Assembly (NCBI RefSeq): GCF_017876755.1
Contig: NZ_JAGIOO010000001.1
Coordinates: 1,178,001-1,242,000 of the forward strand
Length of the DNA stretch: 64,000 nt
DNA from: Crossiella equi
Lineage (GTDB): Bacteria > Actinomycetota > Actinomycetes > Mycobacteriales > Pseudonocardiaceae
Reading direction: 5' to 3'
Shown: positions 15,586 to 24,270 of the stretch, in pieces
How the letters are laid out: each line of letters begins with the position of its first letter
How positions within the stretch are numbered: the stretch's first letter is position 1
Program-made: the position numbers and the translations under genes
Notes under the pieces: model-generated
Databases searched by the model: none
Told to the model about the DNA's origin: nothing
What the model saw: the letters and a program-made list of their open reading frames with translations, nothing else

Positions 15586-16947
15586 ATGACCACCACAGAC
15601 ACCGTCCGGCCCCGGACCAGACGCACGCTGCGGCCCCTGCTGCTACGACTGCACTTCTACGCCGGGATCCTCATCGGCCCGTTCCTGCTCATCGCCGCCA
15701 CCTCCGGCCTGCTGTACGTGTTCACGCCCCAGTTGGAACGCGCCGTGTACGCCGACCAGCTCTACACCTCCCCCGGCGCCACCGCGCTGTCCCTGTCCCG
15801 CCAGGTGGACGCCGCGCGCACCGCCCTGCCGGACGCGACCCTGGTGCGCGTGCGTCCCGGCGCCAACCCCGAGGACACCACCCAGGTGATCTTCAGCCGG
15901 GCCGGCCTGGCGCCGAGCCACTGGCTGACCGCGTACGTCGACCCGTACACCGCCCGCGTCACCGGGACGCTGGAGACCTACGGCAGCAGCCAGGCCACAC
16001 CCGTGCGGACCTGGGTGGACGAGCTGCACCGCAGCCTGCACCTTGGCGACTTCGGCCGCCTGTACAGCGAGTTGGCGGCCAGCTGGCTGTGGGTGGTCGT
16101 GCTGGGCGGCCTGGTGCTGTGGTGGCGGCGCAGGGGCGTGCGCCGCCTGCTGCGCCTGGACCGCTCCGTGCGCGGGCGGCGCGGCCTGGTGTCCTGGCAC
16201 GGCGTGGTGGGCACGCTGGCCGCGGTGGTGCTGCTGTTCCTGTCCCTGACCGGCCTGACCTGGTCGCAGTACGGCGGGGAGAGCATCGCGGACCTGCGCA
16301 AGGCCCTGTCCTGGCAGACCCCGACGCTGTCGGCGAGCCTGTCCGAGCACAGCGCGCACGGCGCCCACCAGCCCCACACCGGCCACAGCGGCCCGGATGT
16401 CGGCCTGGACCGCGTGCTGGCCTCGGCCCGCACGGCCGGGTTGCACGGTCCGGTGGAGCTGACCGTGCCGGGCGGCGCGGGCAAGGCCTACCTGGTCAAG
16501 CAGAACAAGCTGAGCTGGCCGCAGCAGCTGGACGCGGCGGCGGTCGACCCGGCCACCGGCAGCGTGCTGGAAACCTTGCGGTTCCAGGACTTCCCGCTCG
16601 GCGCCAAGCTCGCGCGCTGGGGCATCGACGGCCACATGGGCCTGCTCTTCGGGCTGCCCAACCAGATAGTGCTGGCCGCGGTGTGCGTGGCGTTGATCGC
16701 CCTGGTGCTGTGGGGCTACCGGATGTGGTGGCACCGCCGCCCGGTGCGGGCGGAGCTCGGCGTGGGCAAACCGTTCCCGCGCGGCGGCTGGCGGCACGCG
16801 CACCCCGCGGCGCTGGGCGGCCTGGCGGTCGTGGCCCTGGCGGCGGCGTGGTGGCTGCCGGTGTTCGGGCTGTCCCTGCTGGCCTTCCTGGTGGTGGACC
16901 TGGTCCTGGCCAGGCGCCCTGGCCGCGTCGGCCCACCAGCTGCCTGA
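15586..16947 (+). CDS. PepSY-associated membrane protein
   Basis: A 453-residue protein with four main membrane segments: LHFYAGILIGPFLLIAATSGLLYVF near residue 25, a second at about 165, a third at about 205-225 and a fourth near 360. It ends with two more hydrophobic stretches. PepSY regions lie between the helices, and conserved His residues (LHFYAG, ELHRSLHLGD, SWHGVVG) match PepSY_TM proteins, which are often linked to iron or siderophore metabolism. A His-rich loop (SAHGAHQPHTGHSG, about residue 265) could bind metal. The start ATG has CCGAGG upstream. No siderophore genes are adjacent. Confidence 0.85.
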   Translation: MTTTDTVRPRTRRTLRPLLLRLHFYAGILIGPFLLIAATSGLLYVFTPQLERAVYADQLYTSPGATALSLSRQVDAARTALPDATLVRVRPGANPEDTTQVIFSRAGLAPSHWLTAYVDPYTARVTGTLETYGSSQATPVRTWVDELHRSLHLGDFGRLYSELAASWLWVVVLGGLVLWWRRRGVRRLLRLDRSVRGRRGLVSWHGVVGTLAAVVLLFLSLTGLTWSQYGGESIADLRKALSWQTPTLSASLSEHSAHGAHQPHTGHSGPDVGLDRVLASARTAGLHGPVELTVPGGAGKAYLVKQNKLSWPQQLDAAAVDPATGSVLETLRFQDFPLGAKLARWGIDGHMGLLFGLPNQIVLAAVCVALIALVLWGYRMWWHRRPVRAELGVGKPFPRGGWRHAHPAALGGLAVVALAAAWWLPVFGLSLLAFLVVDLVLARRPGRVGPPAA

Positions 16948-17119
16948 TCTCGGCGTGCAGCTCATCGACCAGGTACTCCGCCGCGGCCAGTCCGCCCTCG
17001 GCGCGGACGTGGGCGATGAGCTGCTCCGCCCGCCGGCAGTCCCCGCGCTCGGCTGCGGCCACCGGTTCGGTCGACCGCCGGGAAGCGGGTTGTTCCAGGT
17101 GCGGGCCTCGCGGAGCGGG

Positions 17120-20104
17120 TCAGCCGGTGTCCAGGATGTACGCGCCCAGCCCGAGCTCCTCCGCCACCGCGATGGTCTTGTGCAGCATGGCGCTGGCCCG
17201 CGTGTACCACTCCGCGTCCTCGGGCTCGCCCAGGAACCCCGCCACCGCCGCCAGCGTCTCGCGCAGCGTGGCCTTGGCCTCGTCGTAACGGCTCACCGCG
17301 CGGTAGGTCTCGGTCAGCTCGGCGCTCAGGCTGGTCAGGCCCTCCCGCAGTGCCGCGTTGGCCTCCTCGAACCGGCCGCCCGCGTGCCGCGCCTCGGCGA
17401 TGTAGATCAGCGAGCTGGTGGTCATGCGGTGCAGCAGCGAGGTGACCAGGTCGTCCATGTGGCCCATGTCCCGGATGTGGTCCAGCGCCCGCTGCCGGTA
17501 GTCCCCCGCCTCGTCGTAGCGCCCCAGGCTGTAGTAGGCGTGGCTGAGCACCTCCAGCACACTGCCCTGGCTGTACAGCTCGCCCTGGGCCTCCAGCAGG
17601 GCCAGGGCGTCCAGCGCCGGGGGGATGGCCTCGGCGTGGCGGCCCAGACGGGTCAGGCTCGCCGCCACCCCCACCAGGGCACCGCCCTGGCCGGACTCGC
17701 AGCCGGTCTGGCGGAACAGGTCCAGGGCCTCCTGGGCGGTGGTCAGGGCCTGCTCGAACTTGCTCTCCAGCTGGTACACGCCCAGGCGCTGGCGCAGCGT
17801 GAACGCCCGGGCTGTGACCTCGCCCGCCTCGTCGTAGCAGTCCAGCGCCTCGGCCAAGCGGCCCTGGGCCTGGGTGAAGCGGCCCTGGTGGCAGTCCACG
17901 CGGGCCAGGCCGCGCAGGGCGTAGGCGCGCAGCACGCGGTCGCCGATGCGGTCGGCCGCGGCCAGCGCCACCGTGTTCACGTGCTCCAGGTCGCGCCAGT
18001 GCCCGGCCCAGTCCAGGTAGTACCGCAGTGACCAGGACAGGCGGCAGGCCGCGTCCTCCAGGCCGTGTGCCGCCGCCCGTTCGATCATGGTTACCAGCAC
18101 CGAGTGGTGGCTGGCGAACCACTGCAGCGCCTCCTGGTAGCCGCCGAACTCGCGCGGGGAGATGTCCGGGGCGGGCTCGGCCCGCGCCGGGTGGTCCGGG
18201 TACGGCGCCATCCGCAGCAGCGCCCGGGCCGCGCTGTGCACGTGCGCCCACAGCGTGCGGATGCGCGCCGCCCGGATCTCCTCGGCGGTGTCCTCCTCGG
18301 CCAGCCGCTCCCCCGCGTACGCGCGCAGCAGCTCGTGCCAGGTGTGCTGGCCCGGCTGGCGTTCCTGCACCAGGTGCGCCGCGGTCAGCTCGCGCAGCAG
18401 CGCGTTCGCCCGGGACGGCGCGATCCCGGCGATGCTGGCGGCGGTGCGGGTCTCGATGACCTGGCCCGGGTAGAGGGAGAGCAGGCGGAACAGGCGCGCG
18501 GCCTCGGGGGTGAGCGCGCGGTAGGACCAGGACAGGATCGAGCGCACGTCGCTGCCGCTGTCCGACCCGGTGAACGCGTCCAGGCCGCCCCGCGCCTCGG
18601 CCAGCTCCTGGGCCAGCGCGCCCAGGCTGAACCCGGGGTGCAGCGCGGCTCGGGCGGCGACCACGGCCAGTGCCAGGGGCAGGCGGGCGCAGGCTTGCAC
18701 GATCGCCGACACCGCCTCCGGTTCGGCCGCCACCCGTGCCGAGCCCAGGCGCAGTTCCAGGAAGTGCACGGCCTCGCCGACGGTGAGCAGGTCCAGCGGC
18801 ACGGTGTGCGCGCCGGTGCCCGCGACCAGCCCGGACAGGTCACCCCGACTGGTGATCATGACCAGGGACCGGGAGTTGCCGGGCAGCAGCGGCAGCACCT
18901 GCCGGGTGTCGCGGGCGTTGTCGAGCATGACCAGGCAACGCCGGTCGGAGAGCACACTGCGGTACAGCGCGGTGAGTGTGTCCAGCCGGTTGGGCAGCTG
19001 GCCGCTGGGCACCCCGAGGGCGTCCAGGAACGTCCACAGCGCGTCCGCGGGGTCGACCGCGGTGTCCCCGTCCTCGAACCCGCGCAGGTCCAGGTACAGC
19101 TGGCCGTCCGGGAACCGCGGGGCGAGCTGGTGCGCGACCCGCACCGCGAACGTGGTCTTGCCGACCCCGGGCATGCCGTGCACGACCACCACCCCGGGCG
19201 CCTCCGGACCGGGCCGCACGGTCCGCAGCAGCTCCCCCAGCAGCTGGGTGCGCCCGGTGAACACCCGCAGGTCCACGGGCAGCTGCGCGGGTACGAGCAT
19301 CGGTGTGGCGGCGACGGGCTCGGGCGGTGCGGCCGGTGGCGGCGGGGCGAGCAGCCCGGGGTCGCCGCGCAGGATGCGGCCGTGCAGCTCCCGCAACGCG
19401 GGCCCGGGGTCCACGCCCAGTGCCTCGCTGAGCTGGCGGCGCAGGGTCTCGTACCGGTTGAGCGCCTCGGCCTGCCGCCCGGCGCGGCACAGGGACAGCA
19501 TGAGCAGCTCGTGCAGGCGTTCGCGCAGCGGTTCGGCGGCGGCGGCCTCGGTGAGCTCGGGCAGGATGTCCGGGCTGAGCCCGAGGTCCAGCTCCAGCGC
19601 GGCCAGCTCCTCCAGCACCGCCACCCGCCGCTGCACCAGCCGCCCGCGCTCGGAGTCGGCGAACTCCGAGGACAGGTCCGCCAAGGGCTGGCCGTGCCAC
19701 TGGGCCAGGGCCTGGTGCAGGTGCTCGGCAGCGCCTTCCCGGTCCCCGGTGGCCTTGGCCGCCTCGGCGGCGCGCACGTGGTGGCGGAACCGGCCCAGGT
19801 CCACGGCGTCCTCGGGCACGCGCAGCGCGTACCCACCGCTGGTCGAGTGCACGATGTCCTCGCCGCCGACCTCGAGGATGCGGCGCAGGCGGTGCACGTA
19901 GGTGCGGATGGTGCCGCGCGCGGCCCTGGGCGCCTGGTAGCCCCACAGCGCCGAGCACAGCTCGTCGGTGGCGACCACGCGACCCCGGGCCAGCAGCAGG
20001 ATCGCGAGCGTGGTGCGCTGCTGCGGCGGACCGAGCGGCAGGTCGACCCCGTTGTGGAGGGCGCGGACGTGGCCCAGCACGGCGAACGTCAGTCCCTGCG
20101 TCAA
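17120..20104 (-). CDS. AfsR/SARP-type pathway regulator (SARP DNA-binding, BTAD, NB-ARC, TPR)
   Basis: A regulator of about 994 residues with the full AfsR layout. An OmpR-like winged helix (FAVLGHVRALHNGVDLPLGPPQQRTTLAILLLARGRVV) is followed by a BTAD helical domain to about residue 250. Next comes an NB-ARC ATPase with P-loop HGMPGVGKTTFAVRVA and LVMLDNARD as Walker B, then about 350 residues of TPR repeats. Such proteins activate antibiotic clusters, but no such cluster is intact here. The TTG at 20104 is preferred because CGGGAG precedes it and it matches the family start; a longer frame reaches 20170. The 172 bp between its 3' end and the PepSY gene hold no supported gene. Confidence 0.9.
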   Translation of the reverse strand: MTQGLTFAVLGHVRALHNGVDLPLGPPQQRTTLAILLLARGRVVATDELCSALWGYQAPRAARGTIRTYVHRLRRILEVGGEDIVHSTSGGYALRVPEDAVDLGRFRHHVRAAEAAKATGDREGAAEHLHQALAQWHGQPLADLSSEFADSERGRLVQRRVAVLEELAALELDLGLSPDILPELTEAAAAEPLRERLHELLMLSLCRAGRQAEALNRYETLRRQLSEALGVDPGPALRELHGRILRGDPGLLAPPPPAAPPEPVAATPMLVPAQLPVDLRVFTGRTQLLGELLRTVRPGPEAPGVVVVHGMPGVGKTTFAVRVAHQLAPRFPDGQLYLDLRGFEDGDTAVDPADALWTFLDALGVPSGQLPNRLDTLTALYRSVLSDRRCLVMLDNARDTRQVLPLLPGNSRSLVMITSRGDLSGLVAGTGAHTVPLDLLTVGEAVHFLELRLGSARVAAEPEAVSAIVQACARLPLALAVVAARAALHPGFSLGALAQELAEARGGLDAFTGSDSGSDVRSILSWSYRALTPEAARLFRLLSLYPGQVIETRTAASIAGIAPSRANALLRELTAAHLVQERQPGQHTWHELLRAYAGERLAEEDTAEEIRAARIRTLWAHVHSAARALLRMAPYPDHPARAEPAPDISPREFGGYQEALQWFASHHSVLVTMIERAAAHGLEDAACRLSWSLRYYLDWAGHWRDLEHVNTVALAAADRIGDRVLRAYALRGLARVDCHQGRFTQAQGRLAEALDCYDEAGEVTARAFTLRQRLGVYQLESKFEQALTTAQEALDLFRQTGCESGQGGALVGVAASLTRLGRHAEAIPPALDALALLEAQGELYSQGSVLEVLSHAYYSLGRYDEAGDYRQRALDHIRDMGHMDDLVTSLLHRMTTSSLIYIAEARHAGGRFEEANAALREGLTSLSAELTETYRAVSRYDEAKATLRETLAAVAGFLGEPEDAEWYTRASAMLHKTIAVAEELGLGAYILDTG

Positions 20105-20202
20105 TGCGGCTCCCGGGTCAGGGCGGGCCGCAATGATAAGTGCGGGGCGCACGACGCAGGTCCGCCCCACGCTCCGCGCTCACTCGACCGTGGCGCGCGG
20201 GA

Positions 20203-20739
20203 TCAGACCCCGCCGCCGCGCAGCAGCATGGCCTCGATGAACTCCGGCGCCTGCCGCGCGCCCATCCACTCCTCCAGCACCAGTTCCCACGCGGTCTCGG
20301 CGAGGCCGCAGAAGGTGGCGGCGAGCCAGGTGGCGGGCATGCCGGGCATGAAGTAGCCCTCCTGCTGCCCCTTGCCCACCAGCTCGACCACGTGGTTGAA
20401 CACCTGGTCGGCGCGTTCGGCCAGCTCGGGCTCGCCCAGGGAGTTGGCCTCGATGTAGACCACGCCCCACAGCTGGGCGAAGGCGATGTGGTCGCGCATG
20501 AGGATGCCGAAGGCCTCCTTGGCGGACATGTCCTCGCCGATCTCGGCCACGGCGCGCGCGCAGTCGTCGATGATCTTCTCCGCGGCGGCCCGGACGAGGG
20601 CCTGCCGGGTGGGGAAGAGCCTGGTCAGGGTGGCCCGGCTGACGCCAGCGCGGTCGGCGATCGCCTGCATGGAGGCCGAGCGGTCCTTGGCCAGGATCGA
20701 GCCCACCGCCGTCAGCACCTCGGCCGCATCCGTGCGCAC
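20203..20739 (-). CDS. TetR-family transcriptional regulator
   Basis: A 178-residue TetR regulator. The helix-turn-helix is at residues 10-50 (SILAKDRSASMQAIADRAGVSRATLTRLFPTRQALVRAA). The effector domain contains MRDHIAFAQLWGVVYIEAN. The GTG at 20739 matches the family start, and the N-terminal arm is short. It is divergent from the permuted amine oxidase; the 142-bp gap contains an AT-rich stretch with TCTGTCTCAGA at about 20814-20824. Control of the amine oxidase is a reasonable inference. Confidence 0.88.
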   Translation of the reverse strand: MRTDAAEVLTAVGSILAKDRSASMQAIADRAGVSRATLTRLFPTRQALVRAAAEKIIDDCARAVAEIGEDMSAKEAFGILMRDHIAFAQLWGVVYIEANSLGEPELAERADQVFNHVVELVGKGQQEGYFMPGMPATWLAATFCGLAETAWELVLEEWMGARQAPEFIEAMLLRGGGV

Positions 20740-20881
20740 TCAGCTCCCCTGCCTGCCTGGTCCGATATCCGGCCCAATCTACCCCTGCCTCAACTCTGCA
20801 TCCGATGAGCGGATTCTGTCTCAGAAGACATGATATGCTCTCTACAGAAGCTGAACCTCATGCAGAAGAGGGTGTATAGCC

Positions 20882-22171
20882 ATGGCTCCCGAGCTGAGCC
20901 GACGGCTTTTCCTGGGCGGCGCGCTGGCCGCCGCCGCACTGCCCACCGGCACCGCGCGTGCGAGCGCGATCCCGGACCCGGTGCGACACCTGCGGACCTC
21001 GTGGTCGGCGGACCCGTTCGCCCGGTGCTCGTACTCCTACCTCGCCCCCAGTCCACTGGGCACCGACGTGCGCCCGATGCTGGCCGCACCGGTGGGCCGC
21101 CTGCACTTCGCGGGCGAGGCCACCTCCGCCGAGGCCCCGGCCACCACGCACGGCGCGCTGGAGAGCGGCCGCCGCGCGGCGCGGGAGGTCCTGGCCGAGG
21201 GCGCCCGTTCAGTGGTCGTGGTCGGCTCGGGCTTCGCGGGCACGGCCTGCGCCCGCGCCCTGGCCGACCGGGGCGTCGCGGTGACGGTGCTGGAGGCCCG
21301 CGACCGGGTCGGCGGGCGCATCTGGACCGCGCGCCTGGGCGAGCTGCCCGCGGACCTGGGCGCGTCCTGGATCCACGGCCAGCAGCACAACCCGGTCACC
21401 GACCTGCTCAACGCGACGGGCGACCGCCGCCACCGCTTCGACCACGGCAACGCCGACGGCCGGGACCAGGCGGCGTTCGCGGAGCTGGCGCGGTACCAGG
21501 ACAAGCTCGACGGCCTGCCCCGCCCGACCGAGGTGCCGGTCGCCACGGTCTTCCCGGACCCGGCGCCCACGGCCCTGGCCTACGCGGCGAGCGTGGTCTA
21601 CAGCCAGGAGTACGGCGCGGACATCGAGGACCTGTCGGCCCACGCCGAGCAGGAGGGCCGCGCGGCCCGGGGTGGCGACCTGCTGCTCCCGGACGGCTAC
21701 GACCGCCTGCTGGCGCACCTGCGGGGCGAGGTCGGCATCCGCATCCGCGCGGTGGTCCAGTCGGTCGGCCAGCGCGCGGACGGCGTGCGCCTGACCCTGA
21801 CCGGCGGCGAGACGGTCGAGGCGGACCGCGTGGTGCTGACCGTCCCGATCGGCGTCCTGAAGGCGGGCACGATCAGCTTCGACCCGCCGCTGCCCCAGGC
21901 CAAGCGCCAGGCGATCAGCACGATCGGCGCGGGCCTGCTGGACAAGCTGTGGCTGGAGTTCCCGAAGCGCTTCTGGCCCGCCGACGCCGACGTCCTGGAC
22001 TGGTGCGACCCGCACTCCCCGGGCCGCTGGTCCTGGTGGGTCAACGGCTACAAGCTCTTCGGCCGCCCGATCCTGCTGGGCTTCAACTCCGGCCGCGAGG
22101 CCCGCCGCCTGGCCAACGCCCCGGACCGCGAGGTCGTGGCCAGCGCCCTGGATGCCCTGCGGCGCAGGTGA
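20882..22171 (+). CDS. Tat-exported flavin amine oxidase with circularly permuted halves
   Basis: This 429-residue flavoprotein has all parts of a flavin monoamine oxidase but in swapped order. After a Tat signal (SRRLFLGGAL, Arg7-Arg8) come about 70 residues that normally end the family: SWSADPFARCSYSYLAP, VGRLHFAGEAT and PATTHGALESGRRAA. Only then comes the FAD-binding start (VVVVGSGFAG near residue 111, LEARDRVGGRIWT), the substrate domain, and VLTVPIGVLKAGTISFDPPLP. The protein stops at VASALDALRR, exactly where the canonical protein would continue into the segment now at the N-terminus. Each part occurs once, so this is a permutation, not a duplication. The start ATG follows a GAGGGTGTATAGCC leader. 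A TetR gene is divergent. Confidence 0.85.
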   Translation: MAPELSRRLFLGGALAAAALPTGTARASAIPDPVRHLRTSWSADPFARCSYSYLAPSPLGTDVRPMLAAPVGRLHFAGEATSAEAPATTHGALESGRRAAREVLAEGARSVVVVGSGFAGTACARALADRGVAVTVLEARDRVGGRIWTARLGELPADLGASWIHGQQHNPVTDLLNATGDRRHRFDHGNADGRDQAAFAELARYQDKLDGLPRPTEVPVATVFPDPAPTALAYAASVVYSQEYGADIEDLSAHAEQEGRAARGGDLLLPDGYDRLLAHLRGEVGIRIRAVVQSVGQRADGVRLTLTGGETVEADRVVLTVPIGVLKAGTISFDPPLPQAKRQAISTIGAGLLDKLWLEFPKRFWPADADVLDWCDPHSPGRWSWWVNGYKLFGRPILLGFNSGREARRLANAPDREVVASALDALRRR

Positions 22172-22198
22172 TTCCGCGCTCCCGGTAGGCTGCGCGCC

Positions 22199-22789
22199 AT
22201 GCCCGACCGCACCATCTTCGTCATCGGCGCCCCGGGCAGCGGCAAGTCGACGCTGACCGAAGCCCTGGCCCGCCGCCTCGGCTACGCCAGCTTCTACAGC
22301 GGCGAGGCCTTCCGGCAGGCCGCACAGTCCTATCCGGACACTCGCACGCGGGAGCGGATCGTGCGCCGGATGGCCGTCAACCGCCCGATGCCGATCTCGG
22401 TGTACTGCGAGGTGATCGCGCACAGCGTGCACCGCGGCGAACCGGGCCTGGTGGTGGACGGCTTCCCGCGCTCGAGGGTGCAGTGCCTGGCCATCCCCCG
22501 GATCCTGGCGGCACTGCACCGAGCGGCCACCTCGGTCGTCGGCATCGCCCTGCACGCCCCCGAACCCACACTCGTCACGCGGGTGCTGGGCCGGGCGGCG
22601 CGCAGGGACGATGACGATGAGACGACCCTGCGCCGCCGCCTGCGCCTGCACCACAGCGAACAGGCCACCATCGAGGCGGAGTTCGGGAAGCGGTGGCAGC
22701 TGCACCACATCAACTCCGCCCAGCCCTTCGCCGAGGTGGTGGGCGAGACGATCGAGGCGATCGAGTCGGCGCCGGTCAGGACATCCTGA
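22199..22789 (+). CDS. Adenylate-kinase-like nucleoside monophosphate kinase
   Basis: A 196-residue P-loop kinase. The Walker A GAPGSGKSTLTEALARRLG is at residues 10-28. YSGEAFR corresponds to the NMP-binding start and LVVDGFPRS to the adenylate-kinase DGFPR motif. The lid is short (VLGRAARRDDDDETTLRRRL), with the conserved Arg pairs. The sequence is diverged from housekeeping Adk. It ends 14 bp inside the convergent phosphoribosyltransferase gene, which links it physically to the nucleotide-handling triad; a functional link is inference. Confidence 0.78.
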   Translation: MPDRTIFVIGAPGSGKSTLTEALARRLGYASFYSGEAFRQAAQSYPDTRTRERIVRRMAVNRPMPISVYCEVIAHSVHRGEPGLVVDGFPRSRVQCLAIPRILAALHRAATSVVGIALHAPEPTLVTRVLGRAARRDDDDETTLRRRLRLHHSEQATIEAEFGKRWQLHHINSAQPFAEVVGETIEAIESAPVRTS

Positions 22790-23648
22790 AACCCTCCCCG
22801 AACGCACCCTGTTCCCTGGCCAGCGCGTCGAGCCGCTCAGGCCGTTCCTCCCGTGCCAGTCCCGGCGAGCCGTGCAGACCGTGCACCTCGGCCTCGACCC
22901 AGCACAGCCGCGCGTACTTGGCCGGGCTCATCGCCTGGCTGCCGAAGTCCCAGCCCACCGCGGACACCGCCTGGCCGTCGAACTGCGCCCTGGCCAGCTC
23001 CCGGTACCGCGGTTCGGTGATGGTCTCCGGGTGCAGGAAAGACAGGTCGAACCCGTTGTGCCCCAACCCGAAAGCGGCCAGCCCGAACAGCAACGTGCAC
23101 CGGATCCCGTTGGCCTGGCAGTACGCTTCGATCCGCCGGGCCCCGGTCGTGGCACCAGCACACGAGAAGACGTACAGCTCCTCCACCCGGTGCACACTCC
23201 GGTAGGCCTCCAGGGCGGCCACCACGGTCGCGCCGGAGGCGACGGTGTCCCCGATGAGCAGTGTGGAGCCGGGCGCGTCGAAGCGGGCGTAGGAGACGTC
23301 GACCTTGGCGTCGTCGGCCAGCACTTTCAGCCGCGAGGTGGCGACCAGGTTGACTGGCAAGTTCCGCCGCAGCTCCAGTGCCACGGCGACGGGCAGCTGG
23401 TAGACGAGTCCCTTGCTCAGCAGGAGCAGCTCGACCGTGTCGTCCTTGTTGATCTCGTCGGCGACGTGGCCGACGAAATGCCTGCTGATCTCCAGACAGG
23501 TTTCGCGGAACGGCAGTCCGGTGAGGTTGCGGTCGAAGAGCAGAGTGCGCAATGGCTCGTTGTCCACGATGTGCAGCGATCCACAACCGCTCTCGTCCCC
23601 GATGTTGCGGACCGTGCTGCCACCCACTTGGCTGATCAACGAACTCAC
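22776..23648 (-). CDS. Phosphoribosyltransferase-fold protein
   Basis: A 290-residue protein with a type I phosphoribosyltransferase core. STLLIGDTVASGATVVAALEAY near residues 128-150 is the PRPP-binding loop (acidic residues before TxxSGxT), and LLLLSKGLVYQLPVAVALE matches the pyrophosphate-loop region. About 100 additional C-terminal residues (HPETITEPRYRELARAQFDGQ, MSPAKYARLCWVEAEVHG) are not in housekeeping enzymes. The GTG at 23648 overlaps the stop of the upstream gene (GTGA), so the two are co-translated. It is the last gene of a three-gene operon with a deoxyribosyltransferase-like protein. The substrate base is unknown. Confidence 0.75.
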   Translation of the reverse strand: MSSLISQVGGSTVRNIGDESGCGSLHIVDNEPLRTLLFDRNLTGLPFRETCLEISRHFVGHVADEINKDDTVELLLLSKGLVYQLPVAVALELRRNLPVNLVATSRLKVLADDAKVDVSYARFDAPGSTLLIGDTVASGATVVAALEAYRSVHRVEELYVFSCAGATTGARRIEAYCQANGIRCTLLFGLAAFGLGHNGFDLSFLHPETITEPRYRELARAQFDGQAVSAVGWDFGSQAMSPAKYARLCWVEAEVHGLHGSPGLAREERPERLDALAREQGAFGEGFRMS

Positions 23649-24256
23649 CTGTGCGAGGCGCAGGCGGCAACCGGACGATCGAGATTCAGTCGTTTGATGG
23701 CGTCCAACATGGGTGCGTCGCCGGGCAGGACGTTCTTCTGGTACTCGTCAATCGCGTCGGTGAGCCAGGGCGGGATCGACCCTGGTCCTGATCGCTTCTC
23801 CTGCGCGAGCTCGCCCAGGCGGCGCCCGGCTTCGACGAAGTCGTCCACCACCGCCACCGCGAGTGAGGCGACATGCGGGTGCACGTAGTCCTTGACCACC
23901 GCGCCCCGGTACTGGAGCTCGTCGGACCGGTATTTCGAGTTGCGCGGCGCCACCACGATGACAGGCACCGCCAAGGTTGCCGCCGCGGCCATTTCCACAC
24001 CGATGCCAAGCCCCCGGCGTTCCCGGGCGTCGACCACCACCGCCGTGGCCACCTGCACCTGGTAGAGATCCCGTCCGAACTGCCCCAGTGTGTTGCCCGG
24101 ATCGGTGATCGGGTCGTCCGGGTTCAGGAAGACCACGTCGTGCGGTTGTGCGCCGAGTGCCACCTGGTCGCGTTCGGCGTCGGTCCAGCATTGCTTCTTC
24201 GCGTCGCCCGCCCCTTTGGCTATGGAACCGGAGCAGTAGACGGACAGCGAGGACAT
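23645..24256 (-). CDS. Nucleoside 2-deoxyribosyltransferase-like fold protein
   Basis: A 203-residue alpha/beta protein starting SLSVYCSGSIAKG. VATAVVVDARERRGLGIGVEMAAAATLAVPVIVVAP resembles the strand-helix segment of nucleoside 2-deoxyribosyltransferases and related Rossmann-like N-glycosidases, where the Glu in the G-x-E helix is catalytic (here GVEMAAA). I cannot confirm catalysis. The ATG at 24256 has AAGGAG eight bases upstream. It sits between an unrecognised upstream protein (15-bp gap) and the phosphoribosyltransferase (4-bp overlap), so all three should be made together. Confidence 0.6.
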   Translation of the reverse strand: MSSLSVYCSGSIAKGAGDAKKQCWTDAERDQVALGAQPHDVVFLNPDDPITDPGNTLGQFGRDLYQVQVATAVVVDARERRGLGIGVEMAAAATLAVPVIVVAPRNSKYRSDELQYRGAVVKDYVHPHVASLAVAVVDDFVEAGRRLGELAQEKRSGPGSIPPWLTDAIDEYQKNVLPGDAPMLDAIKRLNLDRPVAACASHR

Positions 24257-24270
24257 CGCGATTCTCCTTG

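Noticed and set aside
16496-17062. Minus-strand frame starting MAAAERGDCRRAEQLIAHV
   Set aside because: The first 50 residues look protein-like, but the frame continues antisense through the PepSY gene with Pro/Gly-rich sequence and has no neighbour support; not enough to call a gene.
17625-19901. Several long plus-strand frames over the AfsR/SARP gene
   Set aside because: Antisense shadows; the minus strand carries an unbroken, domain-complete regulator.
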